This document shows positions 1-11,455 of a DNA stretch of 63,831 nt, one piece after another. The number at the start of each line of letters is the position of its first letter. The first letter of the stretch is position 1. The notes beneath the pieces were generated by a model that saw nothing but the letters and a program-made list of their open reading frames with translations, was not told the DNA's origin and ran no database searches. Both the position numbers and the translations under genes were made by a program. Source of the DNA: Prorocentrum cordatum (lineage: Eukaryota; Sar; Dinophyceae; Prorocentrales; Prorocentraceae); the NCBI GenBank assembly GCA_963575745.1, contig CAUYUJ010018495.1, forward strand, positions 60,001 to 123,831. Reading direction: 5' to 3'.

Positions 1-242
1 GTTCCTCGGGTCCATGCCATTTTGATCTCCCCCTCCGTCTCGGTCTCGTCGGCTCCGCTCAGATTCCTGCATGGGAGAATGTTGCGCACGGCTGTTGTCC
101 CACTTGTCGATCGAAGGTCTCCCGTGGTATCCCCTGCTCCCTTCCCTCCGACCTCCCATGCTCTCCTCAGACCTCTCCCGCCTGGCCAAAGGGTTGCGTG
201 ATCCAGGCACGCGTGCCACCTGGGAGAGCCGAGGTGGGCCTC

Positions 243-640
243 AGGAGCAGTCAGGAGGAGGAGGAGGAGGAGGAGGAGGAGGCAGGAGGCAGGAGGAGGA
301 GGAGGAGGAGGAGGAGGCAGGATGCAGGAGGAGGAGGAGGAGGAGGAGGAGGAGGCGAGTGCTCGGTGCCGGGGGGGGGGGCGGGCGGGGGACTCGGCTG
401 CGCCGTTTCGGGGAGAGGCAAAACGCGAGGCCGAGCGAGCGGGGCCAGAACTGCTCGCCAGAGCCCTCTCGCGAGCCAGAACGAGGCGAATCGAGGCGGG
501 GGTGAAGCGTGGCGAAGATGCAGTCAGGACCCTGAGATTCAGGACGAGGACGAGGACGAGGACGAGCAGGAGGAGGAGGACGAGGACGAGGAGCACGAGG
601 AGGAGGACGAGGAAGGGCACGAGGACGAGGAGTGGACCCA
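243..640 (+). repeat. GGA and GAC/GAG triplet arrays
   Basis: Nearly pure GGA triplets run at about 243-358. Unique GC-rich sequence follows, then a GAC/GAG array at about 538-640. All reading frames stay open here because the repeat lacks stops, so the poly-Glu, poly-Arg and poly-Gly readings are artefacts. Confidence 0.9.
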
Positions 641-796
641 AACGATGTTTTGGCGATTCCGTGGGCCTTGTCGTTTCGATGCCGTTCTGCAGCAAAGGCG
701 AACTCAAGACAGAACGAGGGAAAACGAAAACGAAGCGAGCACGAAAAACACTGTTTAGGTTCAGCCCTGTTCAAGACCGTTTATCAGGAGCAACGA

Positions 797-971
797 TAGG
801 GGGGGGGGACAGGCATAGGGGGGATGCATCGACCCCCAATCGCCCATTGATCGCCGATAGGGGCCCGACAGCCCCAACCTGCTCAGGAACCTGCGGATTC
901 ACTATCGGAGGCCAATCGCCGATCTGGCGGCGATGTATTGCACATTCCAGGCCGATGTTCCCCCCCTATCC
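797..971. mobile_element. IR-E element, copy 1
   Basis: This is a short dispersed element also seen at 59003-59184. Both copies share GGACAGGCATAGGGGG, then CATCGACCCCCAATCGC, ATCGCCGATAGGG, a CCCCAACCTGC core, CTGCGGATTCAC and ATCGGAGGC. The right end is a diverged inverted copy of the left end. It abuts an IR-D element directly at 972. Confidence 0.65.
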
Positions 972-1135
972 TTAAGTCGGGTCTGTCCCTCTGCAGGAGG
1001 AATATTCCCAAACAGTCGAACAAATACTCTGGGGGCGATGTTTTTCGTGTTGATTGACCGTTTTTGAGCATTGCGGGGGTATTTTTTTATTTTTCGTCGG
1101 AAATCCCCCTGCATGGGGGGGCAGGCCCGACCTAA
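972..1135. mobile_element. IR-D element, copy 1
   Basis: Terminal inverted repeats begin TTAAGTCGGGTCTGTCCC and end GGCAGGCCCGACCTAA. Relatives lie at 16665, 36680 and 57899. The TTAA/CTAA termini would suit a TA-type target, but the transposase class is inference. Confidence 0.7.
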
Positions 1136-1267
1136 CCCTAAGCCCTATCCCCCCCCTGTCGTGGCCGCTGTACTCTGGGGCTCGGCAGGGGGGGCAGGCC
1201 CGACCTAACCCTAAGCCCTATCCCCCCCCTGTCGTGGCCGCTGTACTTTTGGGGCTCGGCAGGGGCC
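1121..1267 (+). repeat. Two 73-bp tandem units
   Basis: The block from GCAGGCCCGACCTAACCC through CCGCTGTACT to GGCTCGGCA occurs twice, 73 bp apart. The first unit overlaps the right end of the IR-D element, so the duplication includes that terminus. Confidence 0.8.
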
Positions 1268-1382
1268 CGGCGTCTTCGGGCCGCTCCTTGGGATGCGCAC
1301 GTCCTGGGGCCTGCTTCCCGCGGCCTCGGGCCGCCGTGGCCAGCAGAGCCCCCTTGCGTTCCTCCTGGTGTGCTCCTCACGG

Positions 1383-1605
1383 TGGCTCCTCCTCCTCCTC
1401 CTCCTCCTCCTCCTCCTCCTCCTCCTCGTCCTCCTCCTCCGCCTCCTCCTCCTCCTCCGCCTTCTCCTCGTCGCCCTCCTCCTCGCCCTCCTCGTCCTCC
1501 TCCTCCTCCTCGTCCTCCGCCTCCTCACCCTCGTTCCCCTCCTCCTCCTCGTCCTCCTCCTCCTCCTCCCCCTCCCTCCTCCTCCTCCTCGCCCTCCTCC
1601 TGTAG
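1383..1605 (-). repeat. TCC triplet array
   Basis: Imperfect TCC triplets with CTC and GTC interruptions; it is purine-rich on the minus strand. Confidence 0.9.
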
Positions 1606-2700
1606 CAAGAGGACTGTAGCGCTGTGGCCACGGCGTAGCGCCGCAGAGCACGGCTGCCAGTGGCCGGGTGTAAAGCGCCGTCTCATGTCAGTCGTTACTC
1701 GTCGGCAGAACTAGAGCTCAAGTGTACTACATGTGCAGGTCCAGACCCCCTCGCGTTGTGAAAAAACGCGACGGGAGGTTGTTCGCTACTTTCGGCCTCC
1801 GGGGGCCCTTCCCAGGCCCCGGGATCGTCAGAAAACGATTCAGGATGAACATCCAGTCCCGGGGAAGGGGTCCAGACCTCTGGGGGTCGACATTGTGAGA
1901 AATCACGACGTCGGGGTCTGGGGAGTGAGAGCTTGAGCTTTCGCATGGCCTTTCGAAGCATGATGCGCGATCTCCTGAAGCATACACCGTAAGTGGAAGG
2001 TTCGCGAAGCCCGGCGCAGACGAAACAACGCCTTTCTGATTCGTACACAAAGGGGAAATCCGTAGCAGCCAGCGGAACGAGTCGCACGTCTAAGAGACAA
2101 CAACAAGGCGTCAGCAGCGTTTCAAGCACTGGCGATATCGCCGATGTTTTTGACGTTGCGCGTATCGTTGCCCAGCGTTGCATATTAATTCGTGGAGGAG
2201 GATGGGCAGGAGGAGGAGTAGGAGGAGGAGGATGGGGAATGTTCCGACCTTCGAAACATGAGGCCAGCTTGCGAAAGGATATGTCTGATAGCAAAAGCAG
2301 TTTTCGAGTCAAGACGTACGCAGCGGCATTCACGTGAGCATTTGTAGATTGCAGTTTGTGGGAGGCGGCGGATATTCACAGTCGGCGTCCACTCGTGTCC
2401 AGTTTGTACGGGATCTTGCGGGAGAGACAATCATAATATCGTAGGGGGGGTCATGCTGGCATGGAAGACTGTCACAGCCACTGTTGCGACGGTATGGAGG
2501 TGGGCAGGAGCACGACAATCAGATGCGAGCGGGTAGTAGTACGACATGTGCGATCGAATCACATGCGTCCTTGAAGGATACAGTCGAGGTGGAAAAGGTG
2601 CTCGTGAAGGTCGACGTGATGAGTTAAGTCTCTGGTGCGCCCGAGGAGGCCGCAGCTTTGTTTCAACAGGTAGAGTCTTAGCTTGAAGAATTCATGAGGC
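1606..2700. other. Unique sequence, no gene recognised
   Basis: Mixed-composition DNA with only short unrecognisable reading frames and a small GGA patch near 2194-2235. No domain or splice-supported gene is seen. Confidence 0.5.
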
Positions 2701-2718
2701 AGTTGGCTTGCTCAGCTT

Positions 2719-2726
2719 TCTCTCTC

Positions 2727-2759
<33 letters not shown>

Positions 2760-2760
2760 G
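2719..2760 (+). repeat. CT dinucleotide microsatellite
   Basis: (TC)n with one TG interruption. Confidence 0.9.
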
Positions 2761-3123
2761 CTGATTAACAACTGCGTACGTGTGTAAGGTACAGTAGGCA
2801 CGCCGAATACGAAACCCGCTTGCCAGCTTGCCAGCACTCACGAAGAGATTTCCTTCCGGCGACCCCAGGGGCACCTTTGGAGTGTATAATTCGGCTTCCG
2901 GCGGAGTCCAACACTGATCGAACAATGTGCCCCTCGATTTCTTAGGTCAAGTTTTCTCAGCGATGCACCCGCTGTGTGATGCTGCAGAGGACGGTGCTGG
3001 CGGTGGGGGAGGGGCAGGTCTGCGCGCCTAGCCCGTGCCGGCGGTACGCGCCCGCACGGGCGGAGGACGGTATGGGGCAGGCGGACGCGAGCGGGGAGCG
3101 AGGGGGCGGGCGGAGGCGGGAGA

Positions 3124-3415
3124 AAGATGATGTTGTTGATGATGATGGTGATGTTGATGATGATGCTGATGGTGATGATGCTGATGATGATGCTGTTGGT
3201 GATGATGCTGAAGGTGTTAATGCTGCTGATGATGATGCTGATGATGATTATGCTGATGATGCTGATGATGATGATGCTGACGATCATAATGCTGATGCTG
3301 ATGATGCTGATGATGATAATGCTGATGATGATGATGCTGACGATGATAATGCTGATGCTGATGCTGATGATGATGATGATGATGGTGCTGATGATTATGG
3401 TGATGATGATTGTGG

Positions 3416-3451
<36 letters not shown>

Positions 3452-3985
3452 GGATGGTGATGATGATGCTGTTGGTGATGATTATGCTGCTGGTGATGAT
3501 GATGATGAGGAGGAGGAGGATGATGATGAGGAGGAGGATGATGATGATGGTGGTGGTGACGGTGATGTTGATGGTGATGGTGATGGTGATGGTGGTGGTG
3601 GTGATGGAGATGGTGATGATGATAATGAGGATGATGATGAGGAGGAGGAGGAGCATGAGCATGAGCATGAACATGATCACGATAATGAGATTGAGGATGA
3701 TGATAATGATTATGATGATGATGCTGATGTTGATGAGGAGGAGGAAGAGGAGGAGGAGGAGGAGGAAGAGGAGGAGGAGGAGAACAAGGAGAAGGAGGAG
3801 GAGACATGGTAGAATGACCAAAGTGGAAGGGTGAGGGGAATGGGGGATATTGGATGGGGGATAGGGGAAGGGGAGGAGGAGGAGGAGGAGGAGGAGGAGG
3901 AGGAGGAGGAGGAGGAAGAGGTAGAGGGCTGAGGTGGGGAGGAGGAGGAGGAGGAGGAGGAGGAGGAGGAGGAGGAGGACGGCAG
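3124..3985 (+). repeat. GAT/GCT array passing into GGA array
   Basis: TGATGATGCTGATGA-type triplets run from 3124 to about 3735. GGA-rich repeats follow at 3735-3790 and 3868-3985. The apparent Asp-, Met- or His-rich readings come from the repeat. Confidence 0.9.
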
Positions 3986-4393
3986 GTGAGGAGCTTAACG
4001 TGCACCTCCGCCTCGGCCAGGGAAGTTCGAAGCCCGCACTGGTAGAGCTTCTTCCGCGGCAGGATGTCACGCAGCCGATGCCGAAAATTTGGCACTGCCG
4101 TCCCAGAGGGCGTCCTCCACAGAATGAGTTGCGCCTTGTGATATCAAGGTTGGCTTGACTACGTGCCCTGGCAGATCTGTCTCATCTCGCGTCCATCATG
4201 GCATTTGCTGTGCTTGGGGATCGTTTGCTTGGAAGGCGTGCGCGCTTTGCTTCAGGCCTCGTGAAATTGCAGGATTGGGCGAGGCACAGCGTCCAAGTAA
4301 TGTCATAGAGCTGGTTGACGGCCACCACGTGCCTGATCCAGAGGGCTGGCTCCCATGCGGCGGCGGGCCCGAGGGGGAAGTGAGACGGGGGCA

Positions 4394-4530
4394 GGCCTTC
4401 TCAGAAGGCGGCGTGGCCTCTCAGAAGCCCTCCGCCCTTCTGAGAAGCCGCATGTGTCTTCGGAGAAACCCTGAACAAGTTCTCGGAAGGCCCGCGGCCT
4501 TCCGAGCCTTCTGAGAAGGCCCGCCCCTCT
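4394..4530. repeat. Foldback of CCTTCTCAGAAGG units
   Basis: Several near-palindromes of the form CCTTCTCAGAAGG and CCTTCTGAGAAGG occur in both orientations, with a related TTCTCGGAAGGCC unit between them. The same motif returns at 35975-36065. Confidence 0.6.
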
Positions 4531-4807
4531 GTCTTCCCCGCTGGGCTCGCCGCCGACACCCGCCCAGATTCTCCGTAGGTCCTGCAGCTGCCGTCTTGGC
4601 AACAGCGCGCCAGATGGCGGAATTTGCACAAGGCACGCCGTGCGGGGGTGCCCGGTGATCCTACCGGCGGCTTTGCGAGGGCGGAGTCGCGCCGCATTTG
4701 GACACGCCGAAGCGCGAAGCCAGTTTCTGTCCTCTTCGTCACCATCATCCCTCGGGTGCCGAAGCTCCATCCTCACCCTCCTCGTCATGGTCAGCGTCAT
4801 CCGTCTC

Positions 4808-4873
4808 GTTCCTCCTCCTCCGACTGTCACTGTCGCTCCTCCTCCTCCTCCTCCTCCTCGTCCTCCTCCTCCG

Positions 4874-4904
<31 letters not shown>

Positions 4905-5235
4905 GTAATACATTTCCTCCTCGTCGTCCTCATGACCATCGTCATCTCCTCACTCCTCGCCATCATCATCGTCGTCCCTGAAGTACCGAGCCGGGTCGCG
5001 CTCCGAGCCCTAGCTGTGGTTGCACCGCCTCCCCGAGCGTGCCGAGTTCGGAGGGCAGGTCCGTCGTGGAGACCTCGCGGGGGGCTGCTCCGTTCCCGCT
5101 CCCCTTCCGCGCGATGCTTTGCACACCGCCGCCCTCTCCTCGTTGTCCTCCTGCTTTTGCTGTTGCTCCTACTCCTTCTCCTTCTCCTCCTGCTCCTCCT
5201 GCTCCTCCTCCTCCTCCTTTTCCTCCTCTCCTTCC
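4808..5235 (-). repeat. TCC and TCA triplet arrays
   Basis: TCC-rich blocks lie at 4808-4875 and 5140-5235, with an ATC/TCA run at about 4874-4905. Confidence 0.85.
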
Positions 5236-5309
5236 TCGCCAGAGCAGCAGCCCCGCGAGCAGGGGCAGGAATCACACCAGGGGAAGGAGGAGGGAATCAG
5301 ATTACTGTG

Positions 5310-5910
5310 AATAACGATCCGCATACTGATAATAGTATTGTTGTTTTATGTAGCGTAATACATGTAGCATCATATGATTACGTGTACTATATAGTATTGC
5401 ATGATCACATATTTTGGTGTAGTGCAATGTAATATGCTATAATATGATACTCTCGTATATATAATAATATTGTATAATGTAAGATGGTAGAAATAAACGC
5501 AACACCTAGGACACTATAGCGATACAGTATGGGCTTGTAGACGCTTTAACATATTATAATACAGTATACAACACAATTTAACATCATGTAATGTGATATA
5601 ACACACAGAAAAGGACATACGACCATCTGATTGAACCCATTGTAGTATATAATATATCGCATAGTGTGGTATACCAACATTTGTTACATCACTATATCAC
5701 ACATCATCTCAGCTTATACTACACTATACAATGCGACCCTTTAATTGAACTATTGCATTGTGTGTTAGACTACCATATAGCTTGAGATGCGGTGACATGG
5801 TTTAATAGAGTCTATCATAATACAACGCAATAGAATGTATTGTATGATGAGATCGTATAATACGGGCCTATATGCGTACTATATCACCATATGATATTGT
5901 GTACGATTCT
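5310..5910. other. AT-rich island
   Basis: About 600 bp made almost entirely of ATA/TAT, TGTA and ACA words, in a window that is otherwise strongly GC-rich. Motifs such as GTAATATG, ATAATATGATA and ATACACTATA recur loosely. No coding capacity is visible. Confidence 0.75.
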
Positions 5911-5995
5911 GAAACATACTATAAAATAATCGCCCGAATTGTACTGATACTAACGACACGAATAAAAACAACAAGGCGAATACTAATGATGAAAA

Positions 5996-6125
5996 AAGAA
6001 TGGAGGAGGGGCGAAATAATGAGAGAGCGAGGGAGGGCGGGGGAGGACGAGGAGGTCGGGGAGGAGGAGGAGGAGGAGGATGAGGAGGAGGAGGAGGAGG
6101 AGGGGAGGAGGAGGAGGAGGGCGGG
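5996..6125 (+). repeat. GGA triplet array
   Basis: Purine-rich GAG/GGA run directly downstream of the AT-rich island. Confidence 0.85.
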
Positions 6126-6477
6126 GAGGAAGGCCCCGCCGTGGCTTGCCGCCCTCCCGCCCGCCCAGCGGCCGCCCAACCGATGCCGCGGGCGGCGCCA
6201 TGGCCACCCCCGCCGGGGGCTCTGCCCGGGCGGCCGCGCCGCGGCGCCGCCGGGCCTGAGAGGCCACGGTCCGCCGACCTTGCTCGCGCTCCAGGGGGGC
6301 AAGGGGGCATCCGCAGGGAGAGCAGAAGAAGATGACGAACAGTAGCAGCGCTACGAAGAATGCTACGACGAGGACGAATCGGAAACATAAGAATGAGCAT
6401 AAGACACATGAAGACAGTGATAACACGATTAATAATAATGGTGATAATACGAATTGAAATAATAATAATGATAATTG

Positions 6478-6600
6478 TAATACTGATCATCATCATCAGC
6501 ATCATCACCACCACCATCATCATCATCAACATCATCAGCATCGTCATCATCATCATCAGCAGCATCATCATCACCATCGTCATCAGCATGTTCATAGTCA
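6478..6600 (-). repeat. ATC/CAT triplet array
   Basis: Imperfect CATCAT repeats; the complement is GATGAT. Confidence 0.9.
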
Positions 6601-6629
6601 CGATACTAGAGACAAGAAGAATGCGGATA

Positions 6630-6776
6630 GTTGCATCCAATTTTGTGGTCGAGCTGGTCTGATGGATGGTGATTCGTGTGCACCCGGTCGATGAGTGAAG
6701 TGGCGGTGCTAGAAAAACCAGGGTGTACACGATTCACTATCTATCAGAACAGCTCGACCACAAAATTGGATGCAAC
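6630..6776. repeat. 56-bp inverted repeat with 35-nt loop
   Basis: Arms 6630-6685 and 6721-6776 are complementary at 51 of 56 positions by my count. The outer end is GTTGCATCCAATTTTGTGG. Three of the five differences are G/A and would form G-U pairs in RNA. It lies just before LINE-1 coding similarity. Confidence 0.85.
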
Positions 6777-7410
6777 CCCAGGGTCCCTGGCCTCTCCTCG
6801 CACGCGCCCCTTTCTTTTTTTCCGGATCCGTCCGGCATGCGTTTCCATTCTCAACATGGCCGCCGACTCTGCCCGCGAAGGGCACGACGAACGGCACCAC
6901 GACAGCCGAGACGACTACGGGGATACGCGAACACAGACGACCAAAACAGTGGGCACCATTAACCATCCCGACTGGGAGCGACGTGTTGCAGCGGAGCTTG
7001 CTTGCATCTCCACCGAACCCCGCGACTACGACAACTCCGTTCGCAAGCTCGTGCTGGTTAAGCGGGCTATGCACACAGTCTCGGGGAACATGACCAAGGA
7101 AGGCTTATACGTGACTGCCACCACGATTGATGACAAGCTCAGCTGCACCCTCAGCTTCATTCGAGCAGCGCAGGCGATTCATTTGGACAAGATGTACCGC
7201 AAATAGTTGGAGTATCCTCACATCGGCACGTTCGTGAACCCCTAAAACCCGAATGCATGCTTCACCGACGGTTTTCGGGCACTGCTGGACCACGCCGTTT
7301 TCCTTGCACGGCACGTCATTACAGAAGAACTCAGAGACACACAGGAGCAGAGGGGTGAGGGCAACCACGACTACAAAAACATTGTCCGCAAGACCAACAT
7401 CCTCAGCCGA

Positions 7411-9127
7411 TTGAAGCGCATTATGCCAGGATCTTGCACCACCGTTGGCGCCCTCGAGACAGCGACTGGAGAGTTCGCGACAGACCCAGCAGCTATTGGC
7501 AAGGAACTCAGCTCCCACTGGGCGACAACCTTCTGGAAGCAGCCCATCAACCCATACTTGCTCCAAGACTGGCTCCAGAGTCTACCAGCTTTTTCACGAG
7601 CTCCGACACAGCCAGCGACCGCCACCAGACGAGGGACACGCCGTCGCGACGAGCATCAAGACACGGGAGGCCCACACCGACGAACACAACCACACCGCAC
7701 CCCCCTTCCCGCCCACGAGCGGCATTGGCGCATTCGCAGAAAAGACATTGAGGTCGCCATCCGCCACAGCGGCAATTTGGCACCTGGCCCAGATGGGGTG
7801 CCGTTCCAAGCTTGGCGCGCTCTGGGCCCGCTCTGGGTGTCTATTGTGTATGACGTTGCGCGATGCTTTGGTCACTCGCAGGGAAAGGCTGAGCTTCCGG
7901 GCGGCCTTCTTTGACGAGGCCCTGGACCAACCTCACAACTACAATGAGAGCATCCTGGTATGCCTACCGAAGAAAAGCTCGAGCACCACGCCAGACGGCA
8001 CCAAGGCATACGTCCCTGCCAACACAAGGCCGCTGAACATCGTCAGCGCTGACAACCGCATCGTCGCCAGCGCCGCACGCAATCGCTGGGAGGAGCACCT
8101 CGCCAAATGGATTCTTCCCAGACAGCAGGGCTTCCTTCCGGGGCGCTCCATCCTGGCGAACCTCTTGGATGCGGACACGTCCAGCATCGTCACGTCGCTC
8201 CAGGAGGAACACGGGGCATGCTTGCTCATGGATTTCGCATCGGCGTTTCCTTCCATATCACAGGAATTCATGTTCACGGTGCTCTCGTCGATTGGAGTCC
8301 TTGATTGGGCCATGATCGTCATCCGTGCACTGCACTCGGACTGGCACTGCGTTGTCAGACACGGCAAATATGTGACCATCGGGGTTCGATTGGAAGCAGG
8401 CGTCCGGCAGGGGTGCCCGCTCTCTCCGCTGCTGCATGCCACGGTCGCCGAGGTTCTCATGGACCGCATCGAGCAGGAATGCCCCGACGTCCTGGTGCGG
8501 GCTTACGCAGATGACACGGCTCGCGTGCTCACGGATCATTGGAGAGACGCCCCAAAGTTGCAACGCATCTTCGACGAGTTCGACCAAATATCCGGCCTCC
8601 GTCTGAATTTGCAGAAATGCGTGACCATCCTTCTCGGACAGGGCACACTGGAGCAGTTTCAACATCGCTGCGACCGATGTCTCCCTGAATGGGCCAGCAT
8701 GCCCGCGTCGGACTGCGGTAAATATTTGGGGGTTATGGTTGGACCTGGCAAGGGAAAGCAATCATGGCGCGACCCCAGCGCCGAATTCATCCAGCGGTGT
8801 CGCGACTGGTCCGAGCACGGCGTCGCAATGCACTTCCAGACGGTTGCGTACAACACGTTCGTCATATCTACATTTGGATACACCGGCCAGTTGGAGACGG
8901 TCCCGCAAGAGACCCTGAGTTTGGAAGAATCCGCGCTCAGGAAGACACACAAAGGACACGGGGAATGGGCATCACCGGATGACCTGTGGCGCCTGAAGGA
9001 GCACTTTGGCCAGTCGGCCTCGCGCAGCAGCGCCCACCTCACCGCCAAAGCCTCGCAACTTCGAGCTCGCGCGTGGGACCCAGCGCGCACGGCGCCCCAC
9101 TGCCAGCGCGAGGTGCTGGACCTTTGA
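7411..9127 (+). pseudogene. LINE-1 reverse transcriptase (frameshifted)
   Basis: The first part (to about 7900) ends in the conserved LINE RT lead-in LAPGPDGVPFQAW. After a frame change the RT core follows. It includes LPRQQGFLPGRS, the motif A block LMDFASAFPSIS (Asp codon at 8231), RQGCPLSPLLHATVAEV (motif B) and YADD (8504-8515). GLRLNLQKC and a GKYLGVMVGPG block follow. The two catalytic Asp residues of YADD and the motif A Asp are all present, so decay is by frameshift and stop rather than active-site loss. The frame ends at a TGA at 9125-9127. In LINEs this domain does target-primed reverse transcription. It is a dead copy unless sequencing or assembly errors explain the frameshift. Confidence 0.85.
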
Positions 9128-9400
9128 CAAGCTCTTGCGCGCCCGAAATATTTACGCAACCGGATGCGGTGGGGCGATTGGTGTTCCTGGGCATTCGCAA
9201 TTACACTTGAAGACGACTACAATGGTTCACGCATCATGTTTTTTCAATCGACGACATCTGCAATCCACCTGACAAGCTAAACGACGACCACACCAACGAC
9301 GGCGAGGACAACATCGACGAGGCGCTGGGCGACGGCAGCGGCACCGCCACCAGGGCAACGAACAACCCCAGCACGCGCGCCCCTCCCCTGCATCCCCGCA

Positions 9401-10080
9401 GTGACTTCCAGCGACGCGCATACCAGAAGCTACTCGCCCACCACGCCCTGCACCCCAGCTGCCGCATTCGCCACAAATTTCTACGTTGGGGCCTCCGAAA
9501 CGCAGCAACGCACCCGCCACCCCCCGGGACGAGTTGCCGGTGCAATACTCCTGCTTGGCAGGCCCGCCGGGTTTTTGGCAAATCTCCAGTTGCTGTCAAA
9601 ACTTGCCCCGCCGCGGGTCTGCGCCGCAGTATTCGGCGCGCTGCGGAACCGATGGTGCACGCGCAGACAGTACCAACAGAGGCACTCAGTACGCAGCCGC
9701 TGCGTCCTGGGTTGTGGAGGGGCCGCAGAGGAATCCATCGAGCACTATTGCAGATGTCCTGTGACGAAGCACGCCCTGGAGCGCAAGCTAAACATGCCCC
9801 CTCCACCTTCGCAAATTTGCAAACGTTCCTGCGATGCAATGCAAGCATCAAAACATGCGGCGAGCTCACGTCAGTGGCACTGCTGATCTACGCCATCAAC
9901 AACGCCACAAACCACTACAGACACAACCCGCTCATCCAGGACACCGACATACACGACGCAGTGGCGCAATGGATGCGCGAGGGCGCCAAGCGACGTGCCA
10001 ACGCCACGAGGACGCTCGACAATAGATGGGGTCCGACACGACGGGACAAGGCATTGCCACCGATCCCAGCGCATCCATAA
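9401..10080 (+). pseudogene. LINE-1 C-terminal Cys/His domain (frameshifted)
   Basis: The segment RCVLGCGGAAEESIEHYCRC matches the C-x-G-C ... HY-x2-C knuckle found at the C-terminus of many dinoflagellate LINEs. It lies in a frame different from the next conserved stretch (LIYAINNATNHYRHNP, about 9885-9935), so a frameshift lies between them. The region ends in a stop at 10080. LINE-2 carries an equivalent knuckle near 29275-29330. Confidence 0.65.
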
Positions 10081-10100
10081 CTGACTCGCTCTTCCGCGAA

Positions 10101-11455
10101 TTATGCCGAACTCCATCTCCTATCCAACTCCCCACTCTTGCCCCGACCCCCGCTCCGACCCGACGCCGGCCAGATTCCACAATGCACCATGCCCCAACCC
10201 AACCCCAACCCTGACTCCAGCCCCAGCTCCCCCTCCAACTCCGACTTGCCACTTGCAGTGCCGCCGCGCCAGACGAGATTGATCCGAAGCGTGCGCCAAT
10301 TCCCATTGCCGACGCCGCCGCCCCGTTCGTCGCCCGCGCCGACTTCAGTCCGATGCATGCACCGACTTCCAGCACGACGCCCGCGCAGCCACCCGACCCG
10401 ACGCCGGCGTCGGCTCTCAGTCGACGCTGGTGCCACTCCCAGTCCAACGCCGACGACTTCTGCCAGATCTTCGCTTGCGCCGATTGCCAGCCTCACGCCA
10501 GCGCCGTTTCCCAGTCCGACGTCTGCGCCGACTCCCAGGCCGATGCCTACGATCCACCCGCGCTCGACGCATACGCCGAGTTCCACTCCTACCCCTGCAA
10601 CGTCCTTTTGGTTCGCCACATGCACGGTCTCCCTGTCCGTCATTTGCGCTGGCTCCCAGCCCGACGCCCGCGACGACTTCCACTCCGACGTCGACGTCGA
10701 CTCGAGGCTGCGCGGCGACATCGATGCGGAACTTTTGGACCACCCTCCCCGAACTGCGGCAGCAAACGCACGGGCTGCGCTGTCCTGCGCACATGGTCGA
10801 ATCTCCCTCCAGGAAGGACCTCACGGGCGTCCCAGTTGGGCCGCTACCTGAGAAAGTGGATCCGCCCTCGAGCGTGTCACGGACTCGGTGCGGTGGTGCC
10901 GGTGTCAGGGGCCATAGCAGATTTTTCGGTTGTCTCGAGGGTTGCTGTACCATGCATGCGGCAGGAGGACGCTGAGCGACCCCGCCACGACGACCAGCAG
11001 CCCGAGGGATGCGATGACCACGAGATCGACGGGTCGCGCGGCCCGCCGGGCACCAGCAGCACGAAGTGGGGCAGCACGACGCTGAGGAGCCGAGCACCAG
11101 CAGCAACGCTGGCGCTTTCGCCAGCGCCGACGCCAGCACCGACGCCAGCACCAACACCTGCGCCCGCGACGGCACCAACGCCGGCGCACCGGTGAGCTGA
11201 CCAACTAGAGGCACGCACCAGCGCCAGCACCGACGCTGGCGCATTCGCCAGCACCGACACCAGCACCGACGCCAGCATTAAGGCTACGCAGGCACCGACG
11301 GCAACGCCTACGCCAGCGCCGACGTCAGCCCCTACGCCAGCATCCACACCTGCGCCTACGCCGGCATCAGCGCCACCGCTTCCACAAGCGCCGACGTCAG
11401 CCCCTACGCCAGCATCTGCACCGGCACCTACGCTGGCACCAACGCGAGCGTTTCC
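10101..11455 (+). repeat. Degenerate CCGAC/GCC hexamer-type minisatellite
   Basis: C-rich sequence biased to CCGAC, CCAGC and GCCGAC words begins straight after LINE-1. At about 11090-11455 it becomes more regular, with GCGCCGACGCCAGCACC-like units. One plus frame reads Pro-Thr-Pro-Ala repeats. The minus frame reads Gly-Ala-Gly-Val repeats. I see no start, signal or domain that would make it a gene. Confidence 0.7.

Larger units (their letters stand above)
6856..10080 (+). mobile_element. LINE-1, decayed non-LTR retrotransposon
   Basis: Three adjacent blocks read as one retroelement. An N-terminal region starts at the ATG at 6856. A reverse transcriptase domain follows at about 7410-9127. 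A C-terminal zinc-knuckle-like region lies at about 9401-10080. Reading requires at least two frame changes. There are also in-frame stops at 7204-7206 (TAG) and 7243-7245 (TAA). No spliced-leader relict, poly-A tail or convincing target duplication was found, so the outer limits are uncertain. It lacks the upstream endonuclease block seen in LINE-2 and LINE-3. Confidence 0.8.

Noticed and set aside
14-30. GCCATTTTGATCTCC as a possible spliced-leader relict
   Set aside because: Only a partial match to the 3' part of DinoSL, with no leader 5' part and no gene following.
1131-1216. CCTAACCCTAAGCCCTA resembling telomere repeat
   Set aside because: It occurs only at the right end of the IR-D element and in its 73-bp duplicate, not as a telomeric array.
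1054-1651. Long open frames through the TCC array (poly-Ser, poly-Pro, poly-Arg)
   Set aside because: All frames on both strands stay open because the triplet lacks stops. The same holds for arrays at 0.3, 3.1, 15.4, 17.2, 33.6, 39.7 and 46.3 kb.
10101-11195. Pro/Thr/Ala-rich protein downstream of LINE-1
   Set aside because: Composition follows from the CCGAC/GCC minisatellite; several frames are open at once and no start, signal or domain is visible.
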